The translations under genes and the position numbers were made by a program. A stretch of 64,000 nucleotides of DNA from Echria macrotheca. Taxonomy: Eukaryota > Ascomycota > Sordariomycetes > Sordariales > Schizotheciaceae. A model generated the notes under the pieces. The model was not told the DNA's origin, searched no databases, and saw only the letters and a program-made list of their open reading frames with translations. Where the stretch lies: positions 744,001-808,000 of the forward strand of contig MU839827.1 of assembly GCA_030411725.1 (NCBI GenBank). Direction: 5' to 3'. Positions 30,895-40,041 of the stretch are shown here, one piece after another. How positions within the stretch are numbered: the first letter of the stretch is position 1; each line of letters begins with the position of its first letter.

Positions 30895-33800
30895 TTATTT
30901 TTCAAGACTGGCCAGTGCCACCAGATCCGCCAGCATCCCCTCCTTGCTCCACTCTATCGACTGCATCTGCAATGACCCCAGAAGACTTTCCTTCGAAGGA
31001 AGCGCGCTCGCCGGAATCGTGCTTTCTCCGCTGGCTGGATCCTTCGCCTTCTCGCTCAGCCGCCTCAGCAAGCTGACGGCAAGCCTAACGATGTACACCA
31101 GCTCCGTATCCCGCCGGGGCTGGCCCCTGGGATGCCCGGGGCCGGGTCTTATCGTCTGGCTCTCGAATTGGCCGCTCAGCTGTCGGATTAATAGAAACAA
31201 ATTCTGGGCGAACCCGTTCCCAGACGCTAGCCATGCCCGCGTGATGCCGCTCTCGTACCCGGGCGCCAGGGACGCAATAATATCACCAGCCAAGAGCCCC
31301 TGCATCAAGAATGGCTTTCGCACCTCGACGAGTGACGGTAGGTTCGGTGGTCGTGAGTCGAAGGGATCGACTGGCCGAGGGCCGCGGTCGTGCCCTGACA
31401 GGCTCGGTGGCGGTATTGGCGAGACAGCGAGTGCGAACGTCCTGGTAAGAAGCTCGCCGGGCGTTGACGAGCCGGATTCGGTGGCGAATATGGTTCTATA
31501 AAAAGTCCTGTTCGGTTCATCGCGTGCCAGTAACTTCGCCAGAGCATCAACCGCATAAGGAAGGTATGGGTGGAGGCTGGGTTCGTAGGAAGCAAAGAAG
31601 AGGTCGTCGCCCGATAGCACAGGCACGGGTGAAGGCGCAAAGGCCAGCAGGAACTGGAGGAGGCAGAACGCCTGTTCCCTGCCCGGGATCACCACTTCGC
31701 TGGCGATATTGGAAAGGAGCATGACAATATCTTTCATCAGGTCCAGCGTATCCTGGTGGGTTCGCACGAGCATCTCCCTCGTACCCAAATACCGTATGAC
31801 GACGCAGAGAAACTTGATTACCGTCTCGTCTGCGAGGACCCTCTGGTTGTGAGGGAAGCTCGGATCCGAAAGATTTCGCAGGATGGTCGTGATGCATATT
31901 AGCCTGTCGACGGCGCGGTCGAGGTCGTGGGCCTGCGAGCCAAAGACTGATAACTTACGCAGCGCCAGCTTCTCGATCCGGCACGCTCTGACGACATCCT
32001 CATAAAGCGTTATCGTTACCTCGTTGGACGCCTCCTCGGAGTTTTCGGCAAGCATGTCCGCCTGTTCCTCTGCGCATTCTACCAGCGTCTCGACCAGATC
32101 GTCGCAGTACTGAAGATCGATGGGCGGGAGTGGGATGTGGCCGTAGAAGTCGGCAGCCGTCAACGAAGCAAGCGTGTCGAGGGCGAGTCTGACTTCCCCG
32201 TGAATGCCGCTCTGGATGCTCTTGGTGAGCGCGTGGATGTCCACCATGCCCAACTCGATCGGGGCCGGAATGTCGATCTTGCTGTGACGGAGATCCTCGG
32301 CAACCTTGGTGATTGCTTTCGTATCAACCCCGCCATAGGTAGATATTTCGCGAGAACACGGCATGTACTCGTCGGGATCCGCGGCAAACGGTGCCGGAAA
32401 TCGCATCGAGGCAGCCGACTCGGCGGGCATACCCTGGTTCTCGGGGTGACCCGACCCGGGCAGCGATATCGACCCCGACTTGCTCTGGGCCGGCGAGGCA
32501 AGCGAGAACTCCTCGCCCGTGGGCGTTTGCTGGACACTCCTCGAGAGGCTGTTACGCTGGTGGCCCGGCGTGCCCATAGGTTGCTGGCCTTGGGGATGAG
32601 GACTGGGGAAACCGTTCGCGTTGCCCTGGACCCCCGGCGGCTTGACCGGAGACGGCATTGGGCCGGGATGCTGTTGTCCGCCCATCATTTGCGGTGTCTG
32701 CTGTATTTGCGCCGGCATCGGCTTGGTCGGTGTTGACTGCATGTTCTGGTTCGGCATGCCTTGCTGTTGCGCCCGCATCTTGTACATCTCTTCGAATTTC
32801 AGCAGGTTACGCTCGTAGATGGCTTTCATCTGGCCCGGTGCGCTCGCAATCTGCATTGGAGGGTACCCGAGCATCATTGCAATCTGGGGCCAGCCGTTGG
32901 ACTGCGTAACGTTTCGGTAGCCTCCATGCTTATTGAAGACGACCTGGAAAAGGCTAAACAGGTTGAGCGGCCGGCCCTCGACGACCGGGTTGTTGTCTAA
33001 TTGGAGGTTCTTGGAGTGCATAAAGGCAGCCAGGTTCTTCATGAACTGCTCCGGAGCTTGTACGCGGTTCATCGGCTGCTGCTGTGGCATGCCTTGTTGC
33101 GGTCGCATACCCTGGGGCATCTGGCCGTTCGGCATCCCTTGCCTCGCTGCCATCATGTTCCTCTGCGCTTGCGCTTGCGCTTGCGCCTGAGCCTGAGCCT
33201 GAGCTTGCGCCTGGGCCTGCTGGTTGGCGCCGGCTTGCATCATGTTCTGGGCCTGCTGTTGTTGCATATGCATATTCGTCCTCTGTGCCTGCTGAAGTTG
33301 CATCTGGTATATCAGGCGCTGTTGGTCGGCGGGATTCCTGACTTGCTGCATGTTTTGTGCGAACATCTGGTTCGGCATCTGTCCCGCCATCTGGCTCGGC
33401 ATCTGCCCTTGCATCTGCGCCATCTGGGGCATCTGGCCCATCTGACCCATCTGGCCCATCTGGCCCATTTGTTGCGGCATCATCTGGGCGGCCATCTGAT
33501 TGGGACTGGGCGACGGTCGAGCGGGCGATTGCCCCGGGGTAAACTGCGGGTTGAAATTCTGTTGAAAGTTTTGCTGCATAAACTGCGGTTGTGCCCCCCC
33601 ATGCTCGGACGGGATCGGAGACGGCTGGGGAAACTGCTGCGCGGCGGGCGAGAAGGGGTGCGGCGACGTCGTCGAGACCCTCTGCGGCACGCTTCCTGGC
33701 CGCATCTGGTTCGCCATGATGGGGGATGGTGTCGCGTTCGCCGAACCGTTCGGCTGTAGATGCGGGTACGGCGATGGCTGGCCGGCGGGCGTCTGCTGCA

Positions 33801-34161
33801 TACCGGGCTGCTGGAAGCCGGGGAACTGGGCCGACGGCGTCTCGGCGCGCGACGTCGGGAGCATCCCGGGGGCCTGTCGCGGCGACTGGCCGATGCTGTC
33901 TTCGCGCGGTCTCGGCCGCTTGGAGGGGATGACCGAGTTGGTCTGGTACATGGGGTTCGCGAAGCCCGGCGAGGCATTGCGCATCGGGCCATTCGGCATG
34001 ATTATCTGCTGGGGGTTCGCGAACTGCGGATTGAACTGGGCGGGATTGCCCATAAAGTTGGACGGGTCCATCATGGCCCCGGCAACGGCTGCAGGGTCGT
34101 TGATCTGAGGGAAGCCGTTGCCATTGTGGGTGGTGACGGCCTCGTTGATCCAGGAACTCAT
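30895..34161 (-). CDS. swi1: SWI/SNF chromatin-remodelling subunit Swi1 (ARID domain)
   Basis: Single 1088 aa frame starting MSSWINEAVTTHNGNG. Residues ~1-365 are a Gln/Pro/Met/Asn-rich low-complexity region, with a GQM repeat and an Ala-Gln dipeptide repeat. Residues ~365-460 form an ARID DNA-binding domain (FMKNLAAFMHSKNL, PLNLFSLFQVVFNKHGGYRN, WPQIAMMLGY). After a second polar linker, the C-terminal ~450 residues are helical (ARM-like), with LVALASLEK at the end. This order is that of yeast Swi1 and human ARID1, the AT-rich-interaction subunit that defines the SWI/SNF (BAF) form of the remodeller. Swi1 of yeast forms a prion through such a Gln/Asn-rich region; whether this one does is unknown. 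A GTAAGA donor at 34851-34856 on the minus strand hints at a spliced 5' leader. Confidence 0.93.
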   Translation of the reverse strand: MSSWINEAVTTHNGNGFPQINDPAAVAGAMMDPSNFMGNPAQFNPQFANPQQIIMPNGPMRNASPGFANPMYQTNSVIPSKRPRPREDSIGQSPRQAPGMLPTSRAETPSAQFPGFQQPGMQQTPAGQPSPYPHLQPNGSANATPSPIMANQMRPGSVPQRVSTTSPHPFSPAAQQFPQPSPIPSEHGGAQPQFMQQNFQQNFNPQFTPGQSPARPSPSPNQMAAQMMPQQMGQMGQMGQMGQMPQMAQMQGQMPSQMAGQMPNQMFAQNMQQVRNPADQQRLIYQMQLQQAQRTNMHMQQQQAQNMMQAGANQQAQAQAQAQAQAQAQAQAQRNMMAARQGMPNGQMPQGMRPQQGMPQQQPMNRVQAPEQFMKNLAAFMHSKNLQLDNNPVVEGRPLNLFSLFQVVFNKHGGYRNVTQSNGWPQIAMMLGYPPMQIASAPGQMKAIYERNLLKFEEMYKMRAQQQGMPNQNMQSTPTKPMPAQIQQTPQMMGGQQHPGPMPSPVKPPGVQGNANGFPSPHPQGQQPMGTPGHQRNSLSRSVQQTPTGEEFSLASPAQSKSGSISLPGSGHPENQGMPAESAASMRFPAPFAADPDEYMPCSREISTYGGVDTKAITKVAEDLRHSKIDIPAPIELGMVDIHALTKSIQSGIHGEVRLALDTLASLTAADFYGHIPLPPIDLQYCDDLVETLVECAEEQADMLAENSEEASNEVTITLYEDVVRACRIEKLALRKLSVFGSQAHDLDRAVDRLICITTILRNLSDPSFPHNQRVLADETVIKFLCVVIRYLGTREMLVRTHQDTLDLMKDIVMLLSNIASEVVIPGREQAFCLLQFLLAFAPSPVPVLSGDDLFFASYEPSLHPYLPYAVDALAKLLARDEPNRTFYRTIFATESGSSTPGELLTRTFALAVSPIPPPSLSGHDRGPRPVDPFDSRPPNLPSLVEVRKPFLMQGLLAGDIIASLAPGYESGITRAWLASGNGFAQNLFLLIRQLSGQFESQTIRPGPGHPRGQPRRDTELVYIVRLAVSLLRRLSEKAKDPASGESTIPASALPSKESLLGSLQMQSIEWSKEGMLADLVALASLEK
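33166..33222 (-). repeat. Ala-Gln coding hexanucleotide repeat in swi1
   Basis: About nine to ten Gln-Ala dipeptides are coded by near-identical six-base units (CAGGCT/CAAGCG types). Such repeats vary in length by slippage and lie in the low-complexity N-terminal region of Swi1. Confidence 0.8.
33428..33472 (-). repeat. Gly-Gln-Met coding nonanucleotide repeat in swi1
   Basis: Four to five tandem 9 bp units (plus strand CATCTGGCC-type) encode the repeated GQM motif before the Met/Gln-rich segment. Confidence 0.8.
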
Positions 34162-35233
34162 GTCGGTCGGGATGCGAGGGCGGCAATGGCAGTGGCCGAA
34201 CCCATCAGGTTAATTGCTCTGCGCGTCGTCAGCGACCATACAAGCGATCGACGGCGGCCTATCAGGCTCGGATCTGATTCAGGAGGGCGTGTAGTGACAC
34301 GGCAGAGGCTTGTCGCGATGGAGCAGTCGCGTCGCGGTGTGCAGGCAGAGCAGGTGACGGGGGCAGAGGGCAGTTTGGACGGGCGCTGTTGTGCCAGTAG
34401 GCAGGCCAGTGCGATCGGGGGGGTTGGGCCCACTCCCGAAGCGAGCACGCAGCGACACCCAAGCCCGCGCAGGCAGGAAATTGGGGCGGGACTGCTGGGC
34501 GCGCAACAACAGCAGAGCAGACAGGCCGGCAGCGACACGATTGAGAAACGTGCAAGTGGAGTTTAGGTTGGCTCGCAGTGGACTGGCTGCCGCCGGCGAC
34601 TGGGATGGGGGACGGGGAGGGAGCTGGCAGCGCGCGAAAAGGCAAGCGGTCGGGCGAGCCGCGAGAAATTTTCGCAGCCAGGCCCAGGCCGCGACGGACA
34701 AGCGTCACCGCTTTGTCGACAATCAGTGCTCGCGCACACCCGATGGCATCGAGCTGTGTAGCCCGGGCATCAAGATCACGAGACTGGGAATTGACGGCAA
34801 CCTAATCGGCTGGTCGGGGCGGATAAGGTGGGAAATGGAGGAACAAAAGGGTCTTACCTCCGTACCCAAGGCGCGCGTTGCTTGTCGGATGTGCTGTCCA
34901 CTGTCCTGGTGCTGCGACAGAGCGCCGACGAGAGCTGTTTGGTTTTCAGCCGGCCAGGAGAATGCGGCTAGTGCGGTGGGTCAAACATGTCCATCCAGCG
35001 AATCAGCGTTCTGTTAGCAGGTACCTCTTTGTCGCTGTACTGTCCATAGCACCCCAAGTATCTACGATCGACTGGGCGTCTGCCAGCCTCCGCCATCATT
35101 GAGTGGCCAGACAAGAACAAGTTCTTCCAAACACCTGACCACAGGGAACCGTGGCGGAGGGCGAAGGGGGGCGGTTTGAACTTTGAAGATGGCGGTCGCT
35201 GGGATGACGCCTGGAAGCCGGACTTGGACTCCG
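34162..35233. other. Upstream region of swi1, probably 5' leader
   Basis: GC-rich. Open frames occur on both strands, the longest being ~200 codons from a GTG at 34391 (plus), but they are Arg/Ala-rich without recognisable features and are not called. A splice-donor-like GTAAGA on the minus strand at 34851-34856 is compatible with an intron in the swi1 5' leader. Confidence 0.4.
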
Positions 35234-35834
35234 TCAGCTTGCCTCCAGCGGGTGCATGCGGCCAACAAAATCCGAACTGGTCGAACCAAATGTTGTGAGG
35301 GCTGTCTGGTGCAGATTCCCGTCGCTCCCGCCTCGCTGCCCCACCAGCATCGTCAAGTCCCGCATGAGGAGTGCCACCTCTTGCCGGGGGAATTTGCCGC
35401 TCATTTCACGCTCTGCGTTTGAAGAGCACGAATTCCAGAGCGATAGCTTTTGAGGGAGGATAGCGCGGGCGTTCTGGTCGGCCGGTAGCCCGCCATTTGG
35501 CTGGTGGTGACCCCATGGCGCGTCCCCGACGAAATGGTTGGCCTGGGCGTGGTGGAATCCATCCTGGTCGCCCGCATTCTGGGGATGATCGAGCGATGAG
35601 AGCACCCTGACACCACCGCTGACATTCGGCTTTTCGCTGGTGACTGAGGGTATTTCGAGGCCAATTTTCCGTCGGTTTGGCTGTGAATCGCTGGATTCTT
35701 TGATGATGTTCGACGCTGTTAGGCAATCGCCCGTGAATGTGCGGTTGGCACTAACAGCCAGCCGCTTCCAGGGTGGGAGGGACTTGGACGGAGCTAGACA
35801 TCGTCATCGCAACGGCCGCCAGGAGCAACAACAT
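35234..35834 (-). CDS. Candidate small secreted protein gene (unrecognised)
   Basis: Model complement(join(35234..35715,35756..35834)), 186 aa. An ATG at 35834 follows a ~75 base pyrimidine-rich leader typical of fungal 5' UTRs and starts MLLLLAAVAMTMSSSVQVP, which resembles a signal peptide. After 26 codons this frame would stop. A 40 nt intron (GTTAGT...CTAACAG) moves it into a long open frame, open without a stop from about 35803. That frame has high G/C at third positions and natural-looking composition (KIGLEIPSVTSEKPNV, WGHHQPNGGLPADQ, EVALLMRDLTMLVGQ). The branch site is doubtful, being very near the acceptor. No domain is recognised, and there is only one Cys, unlike Cys-rich effectors. 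Alternatively the two frames are upstream ORFs in a long swi1 leader, or the long frame is chance in GC-rich DNA. Confidence 0.33.
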
Positions 35835-37454
35835 CGAGGGTAGAGGATCGAGGATGGAAAAGAGGGAAGAAAAAGAGCAAGAAAGAGGAACGAGAGAGTG
35901 AAGAAGGGAAAGAGCAGACCGGGAGGGGGTGGGCGCTGGCCATTTAATGTCGACTGCCTCCAGCACCAAAGTCACTTTTACAACAGGCACTAAAAATTTT
36001 CCGCCCACAGCGGCCACTTGACAGGCATTTGCGCCTGCCCCAGCGCCGTCATCAGCCCAGCAAAACCCGACCTGATTGCCAGCCTGGGCCTCCTTCCATC
36101 GAAACGCACGAGAGCGCGCCTTGCTCAGAGATGACGGAAGACAATGGCGAGAATGCAGGTGTTCATCTCGCCAGGATCTGTTGGTCTGCCTCCTCCCCCC
36201 ATCCCGTATTGTATGTACACCATGAAAAACGGATAAGCTTCCGCATGTCCAGCGTCACAAAAAGATGGCCTGTCACCCGGCACTCCGTGCCTCGCACATG
36301 TTTTCTTCTTCCTTTTACTCGAGGGATTTCCCCTCCCAACTCTCCCCCGAGCGAGCCCCGCCGACGAGTTCTGACGTCGTCCAGCGGGTGGAAACCCGGC
36401 GTGGAATCGTCAAGACCTTGCCCTCGTCTATGTCGCTGTGTGTTCCACCGGCAGACATTGGCCATCAGGCATCATGCACTGCAGACTCTAGTTAGTCGCC
36501 AGCTGCTTCGGCAAGGCTAAGCGTCATGGCGTCGACGAGCACACCGGTCCACATCCTTTTAGACTCGAGGGTTCCTGTTCCTGTTCCTATTCCTATTCCA
36601 GCCCTCGGGGCAAGCGTTCGAGGCCAGCATCAGCCGAATGGTTGGCTGAAACCGTGCTCATGGGGTTGCAGATCCGTCTCGCAATGAACGACGCCAATCG
36701 GGATCGTGGCCTGGAGGCCGGCTTCCACAGACCCATAGTCGACCGAGCCGAGACAGATGAGGTTCCCTCGGCTTTTATCGCCAATTCGTCTTCATTTCGA
36801 ATTCAGAAATGTCGCACAAGTCTGAACCAGACCACCGGCCGTTGCGTGGTTGTTGTCGCAACACCGTTCTGGCCACGTCAGATTACCATGGCCGAGTCCG
36901 CACGAGGCATCCGGGCATTTTGGTGCACGATTCTCCCGGCACGCGGGAGCAAGAGGGGTCGTCCAGTGATACGTGCAGCCCCGCCGCTACCTATCACCCA
37001 TTCCAACGAGAGCTCCGGTTGTGCAAGTTTGTGATTTCATGAGCCCAGTCCGTCCTCTCGGGACAAGTGCCGACTTTTAATCGTCGTCTGGGTATCCGTC
37101 TTGACATATAGGTATTGGACACCTCCCTGAAATGTCAGACTCCTCTGGCAAATGAGGATGGCGGCGTCCTCGGTGACGACCGCCAGCTCAGCTAGCAGCT
37201 AGCGGAAGCTCGCAAGCCGATACGGACAGTGTAGAAGGGCAATATTCGGGGGAAATCGATGTTATTACTCGTAAATCATGAAACTTGACTGCAAGAAGAC
37301 TCCCAGGATCTGTACTCTACTTTCACAAGAGCTCATTTGTGGAACTCGCACTGTGCTTGTTTTTGACAGGGGTAAAGCCTCGTCGCGTTCACCAGCATCA
37401 GACCTTCACCCACTCTGGCACTCCTCCAGGTTGGGTACAATACGTATTGCCAAC
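35835..37454. other. Intergenic 1.6 kb, no supported gene
   Basis: It begins with a purine-rich plus-strand stretch (pyrimidine-rich on minus, ~35835-35925), probably a promoter or leader. The rest has only Arg/Ser/Pro-rich open frames on both strands with no recognisable feature. A TTCCTG/TTCCTA hexamer repeat lies at 36568-36599. The right end must contain the promoter of the EVE-domain gene. Confidence 0.45.
36568..36599. repeat. Short hexamer repeat (TTCCTR, five units)
   Basis: Five tandem copies of TTCCTG/TTCCTA in intergenic DNA. No function is apparent. Confidence 0.8.
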
Positions 37455-38398
37455 ATGCCAAAACGGAAATCTGCGCCAGCCGAGGAGGGCACGCAACGGC
37501 GCCGGTCCGTTCGGATCGCCAGTGTCAACGGCACGGAACCCCCCAAAGCAGGCGCCAAGCTGGCCACGAAAAAGACACAAAAAACCACTAAGCGGTCTAA
37601 GCCAGTATGTAGAGATATCGAAATAGAAGTCCACATTCTAATTGCACTCGCAGGAGGAGGCGGTCTCCTCTGGTTCGGAGCCTGAGTCGGAGCCGCAGCC
37701 AAAAAAGAGCCGCACAGCCAAACTGCCAAAAACAAAGCCTGAGCCAAAGTCTACAAAAGCAAAGGCAAAACCGCCGATTCCATCCGTAGACAGCGGCTCA
37801 GAGAAGACGTACTGGCTGCTCAAGGCCGAGCCCGAATCGCGGCTCGAGAATGGCGTCGACGTCAAATTCTCCATCGACGACCTAGCAGCCAAGACAGAGC
37901 CCGAACCGTGGGATGGTATGTTCCTTTCGCTTCTTGTCGTTCATTATCAACCGCTAACAGCCTCAGGCATTCGCGCGTACGCGGCTAGAAATAACCTGCG
38001 GGCCATGAAGAAGGGCGACCTCGCCTTCTTCTACCACTCCAACTGCAAGGAGCCCGGCATTGTCGGGACCATGGAAATCGTGCAGGAGCATTCACCGGAC
38101 CGTAAGCTCCCCAGCCGCTCTCGAAATGTCGCTGACTGTCTGTCTAGTGTCTGCACATGATCCTAAGGCGCCATACTACGATGCCTCTTCAAAGCCCGAG
38201 GATCCTAAGTGGAGTGTGGTGCACGTCAAATTCCGCAGCAAGTTTGCCACGCCAATCACCCTCAAGGACCTACGGGCGATGGGTGCCCCTGGGAAACCTC
38301 TCGAAAACATGCAGATGCTTAAACAGACACGGCTGAGTGTGAGTAGAGTCACTGCTGCAGAGTGGGAGCATCTCATGGGAGTGGCAGAGGAGATGTGA
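37455..38398 (+). CDS. EVE-domain protein (thymocyte nuclear protein 1-like)
   Basis: Four exons, join(37455..37604,37654..37915,37967..38101,38148..38398), 265 aa; introns are 46-51 nt and all phases agree. The first ~110 residues are Lys/Ser/Pro-rich with basic clusters (KRKSAPAEEGTQRRRSVR), fitting a nuclear, disordered tail. Then comes a complete EVE domain: KTYWLLKAEPESR, WDGIRAYAARNNLRAMKKGD, LAFFYHSNCKEPGIVGTMEI, and the VHVKFRSKFATPITLKDLRA and MQMLKQTRLSVSRVTAAEW segments. EVE domains are PUA-like and bind modified bases in DNA or RNA; THYN1 homologues have been linked to 5-methyl/5-hydroxymethyl-cytosine. In a RIP-competent fungus a reader of modified cytosine would be of interest, but that link is inference. 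It converges on UTP6 with only 45 bp between stop codons. Confidence 0.93.
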
Positions 38399-38443
38399 CC
38401 AACGTACGGATTAGTCTTGTAGGATAGCTGTATTCTATGGGTA

Positions 38444-39713
38444 TCATCTTGACAATTCCTCCATTGACCGCTTTGTATGCTCCAACACTGTCCTGAGAGC
38501 CGCATCCAGGTCCTCGACCGCGAGGATCGAATCTGCCCACCTAGCCAGCTTCTGAGCGAGCGCGCTTTTGTTCTCCGTCCTGTCCATCGTCGACCGCAAC
38601 CTCGCCAGAGACTCGCGCAGAGCCTTTGGAAACTCGACGGTGTTGACATCAACCCCAACAACAGGCTGTCGGATGTAGCAGCTGCAGGTTTCCGCGCTGT
38701 TCGGGTAAAGTTCCTGCATTACATCCAAAACATGCTGGATAATCCTGTCCTGGCAGGAGACAACACCGAAGCCCGCAAAGAGATCGAAGAAAGCTTCAGC
38801 GGCAGCGGGCCCGAAGAATCGCTGTTTCTTCGCAATGTCAAATATCGCCATGGGTATTGCGCCGTTCAGAGCCGGGCTCTGCTCCAGTTTCTTGGTCGTC
38901 TCCTCGTCGAACACCGTCTTGCCTGATTTCGTAGGCTCCGGGTCCGGAAGTACCAGATCATCTTCGTCTTCGTCCTCGCTGTCGTCGAGTGAGATCATGT
39001 CACCTTCTTGATTCGTCGCCTCGGTCGCTTTGATTGCCTCCATCACAGCGACCCCTTTTCGGACGCCTTTTCCGCCCTTCTTCGCTTCAATCTTGGCGAG
39101 CCACCCCATCTCGCATCTCGCGTACTGCAGCCACAGTGTTGGCTCGCCGGTGCAGAAGCGGCATCCTCGAAGGAAATGAGCTCTCGCACGCTCCATGTCT
39201 CCACTGTCGGCTGCTCGTCGCCCAGCAAGCGACCACAGCTCCGCGCTGGTCGGATGCAGCCGTAGAGCCCGCGTGATGATCCGGCGCCAGCGCTTCGAGG
39301 CCTTGGCCTCAGCCGCAAAGTCGAGGTAAGCCCTCCAGAGTGGGATGCATCCTGGGTGTTTGAGTACGGCACGCTCGAAGATTCCAAAGGTGCGGGCCTG
39401 GCTTGCATGCGAGCTTGAGGACCGAATGTTCAGACGGCGACATCGTTTCGCGCGCAGACGGTCGAGAGAGCGCTCCCATTCGACGTAGGACAGAAAGTCG
39501 GTCGCCCGGGCTCGCGGGGCCAGGATGAGGTGCTCGAAGTCGGAGCGTTTCGTAACCAAGGACCTGATTTCCTCCTGCGGCGGGTTAGTTAGCTGATGGC
39601 TTCAGTCCTCGTGGGAAACATGCCTCGTTGAATATCTCCTTTTCCTTGAACTCCTGCAGCTGGGGCGCTGCCCGCTCGAGATAGAAGCGTGCTTTGTCCG
39701 AGACGCCCGCCAT
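38444..39713 (-). CDS. utp6: U3 snoRNP / SSU processome protein Utp6
   Basis: Two exons, complement(join(38444..39574,39624..39713)), 406 aa. Exon 1 (30 codons) reads MAGVSDKARFYLERAAPQL and the junction gives KEIFNEEEIRSLVTKRSDFE, the conserved Utp6 start. The 49 nt intron begins GCATGT rather than GT, so it is a GC-AG intron; its branch site is GCTAACTAAC. HAT (half-TPR) repeats follow: FGIFERAVLKHPGCIPLWRAY, KRWRRIITRALRLHPTSAELW and RARAHFLRGCRFCTGEPTLW. Utp6 belongs to the UTP-B subcomplex of the small-subunit processome that assembles on pre-18S rRNA in the nucleolus. The middle carries an acidic stretch (DSEDEDEDD). The start is about 330 bp from that of CWH43, divergent. Confidence 0.93.
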
Positions 39714-40041
39714 GGTGATGCCGCTGTTGTTGCTTTTCCAGAATCGAAGTGGGACAGAAACTTTTTAGTGGGGTAGCTCACCGTTCACCGAGGGGGCCCG
39801 TCCCGAAACAGAAAAATCGGCCAGGGGTTGGGCTTGGCGGCGCGCAGCCTCGGAATTGGAGAATCAACTCGACGCGGTTTTCTGCCACCGCTCCATAATC
39901 CGTCATCCTCGACTGGACTGCGTGTCGTCCGCCTTCTCCACGCTCATTCCGACTGTTCCGTCCCTCACTTGTTTTCACTCTCTCCCGGCATCTGTATGCT
40001 ATGATTGCACGCGACTGACGAGCCTGGCGCGAAACTCGAAG

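Noticed and set aside
33120..33480. CRISPR-like array
   Set aside because: Short in-frame 6-9 bp coding repeats without spacers, inside a eukaryotic gene.
32954..34186. 410-codon minus-strand frame and a 252-codon plus-strand frame inside swi1
   Set aside because: They overlap the well-supported Swi1 frame; their Arg/Asp or His/Leu-rich composition is what shifted frames of Gln/Pro repeats give.
34391..35017. 208-codon plus-strand frame upstream of swi1
   Set aside because: Begins with GTG, Arg/Ala/Gly-rich, typical of random frames in GC-rich DNA; no domain.
36029..36520. 163-codon plus-strand frame
   Set aside because: Arg/Ser/Pro-rich, not protein-like, no support from motifs.
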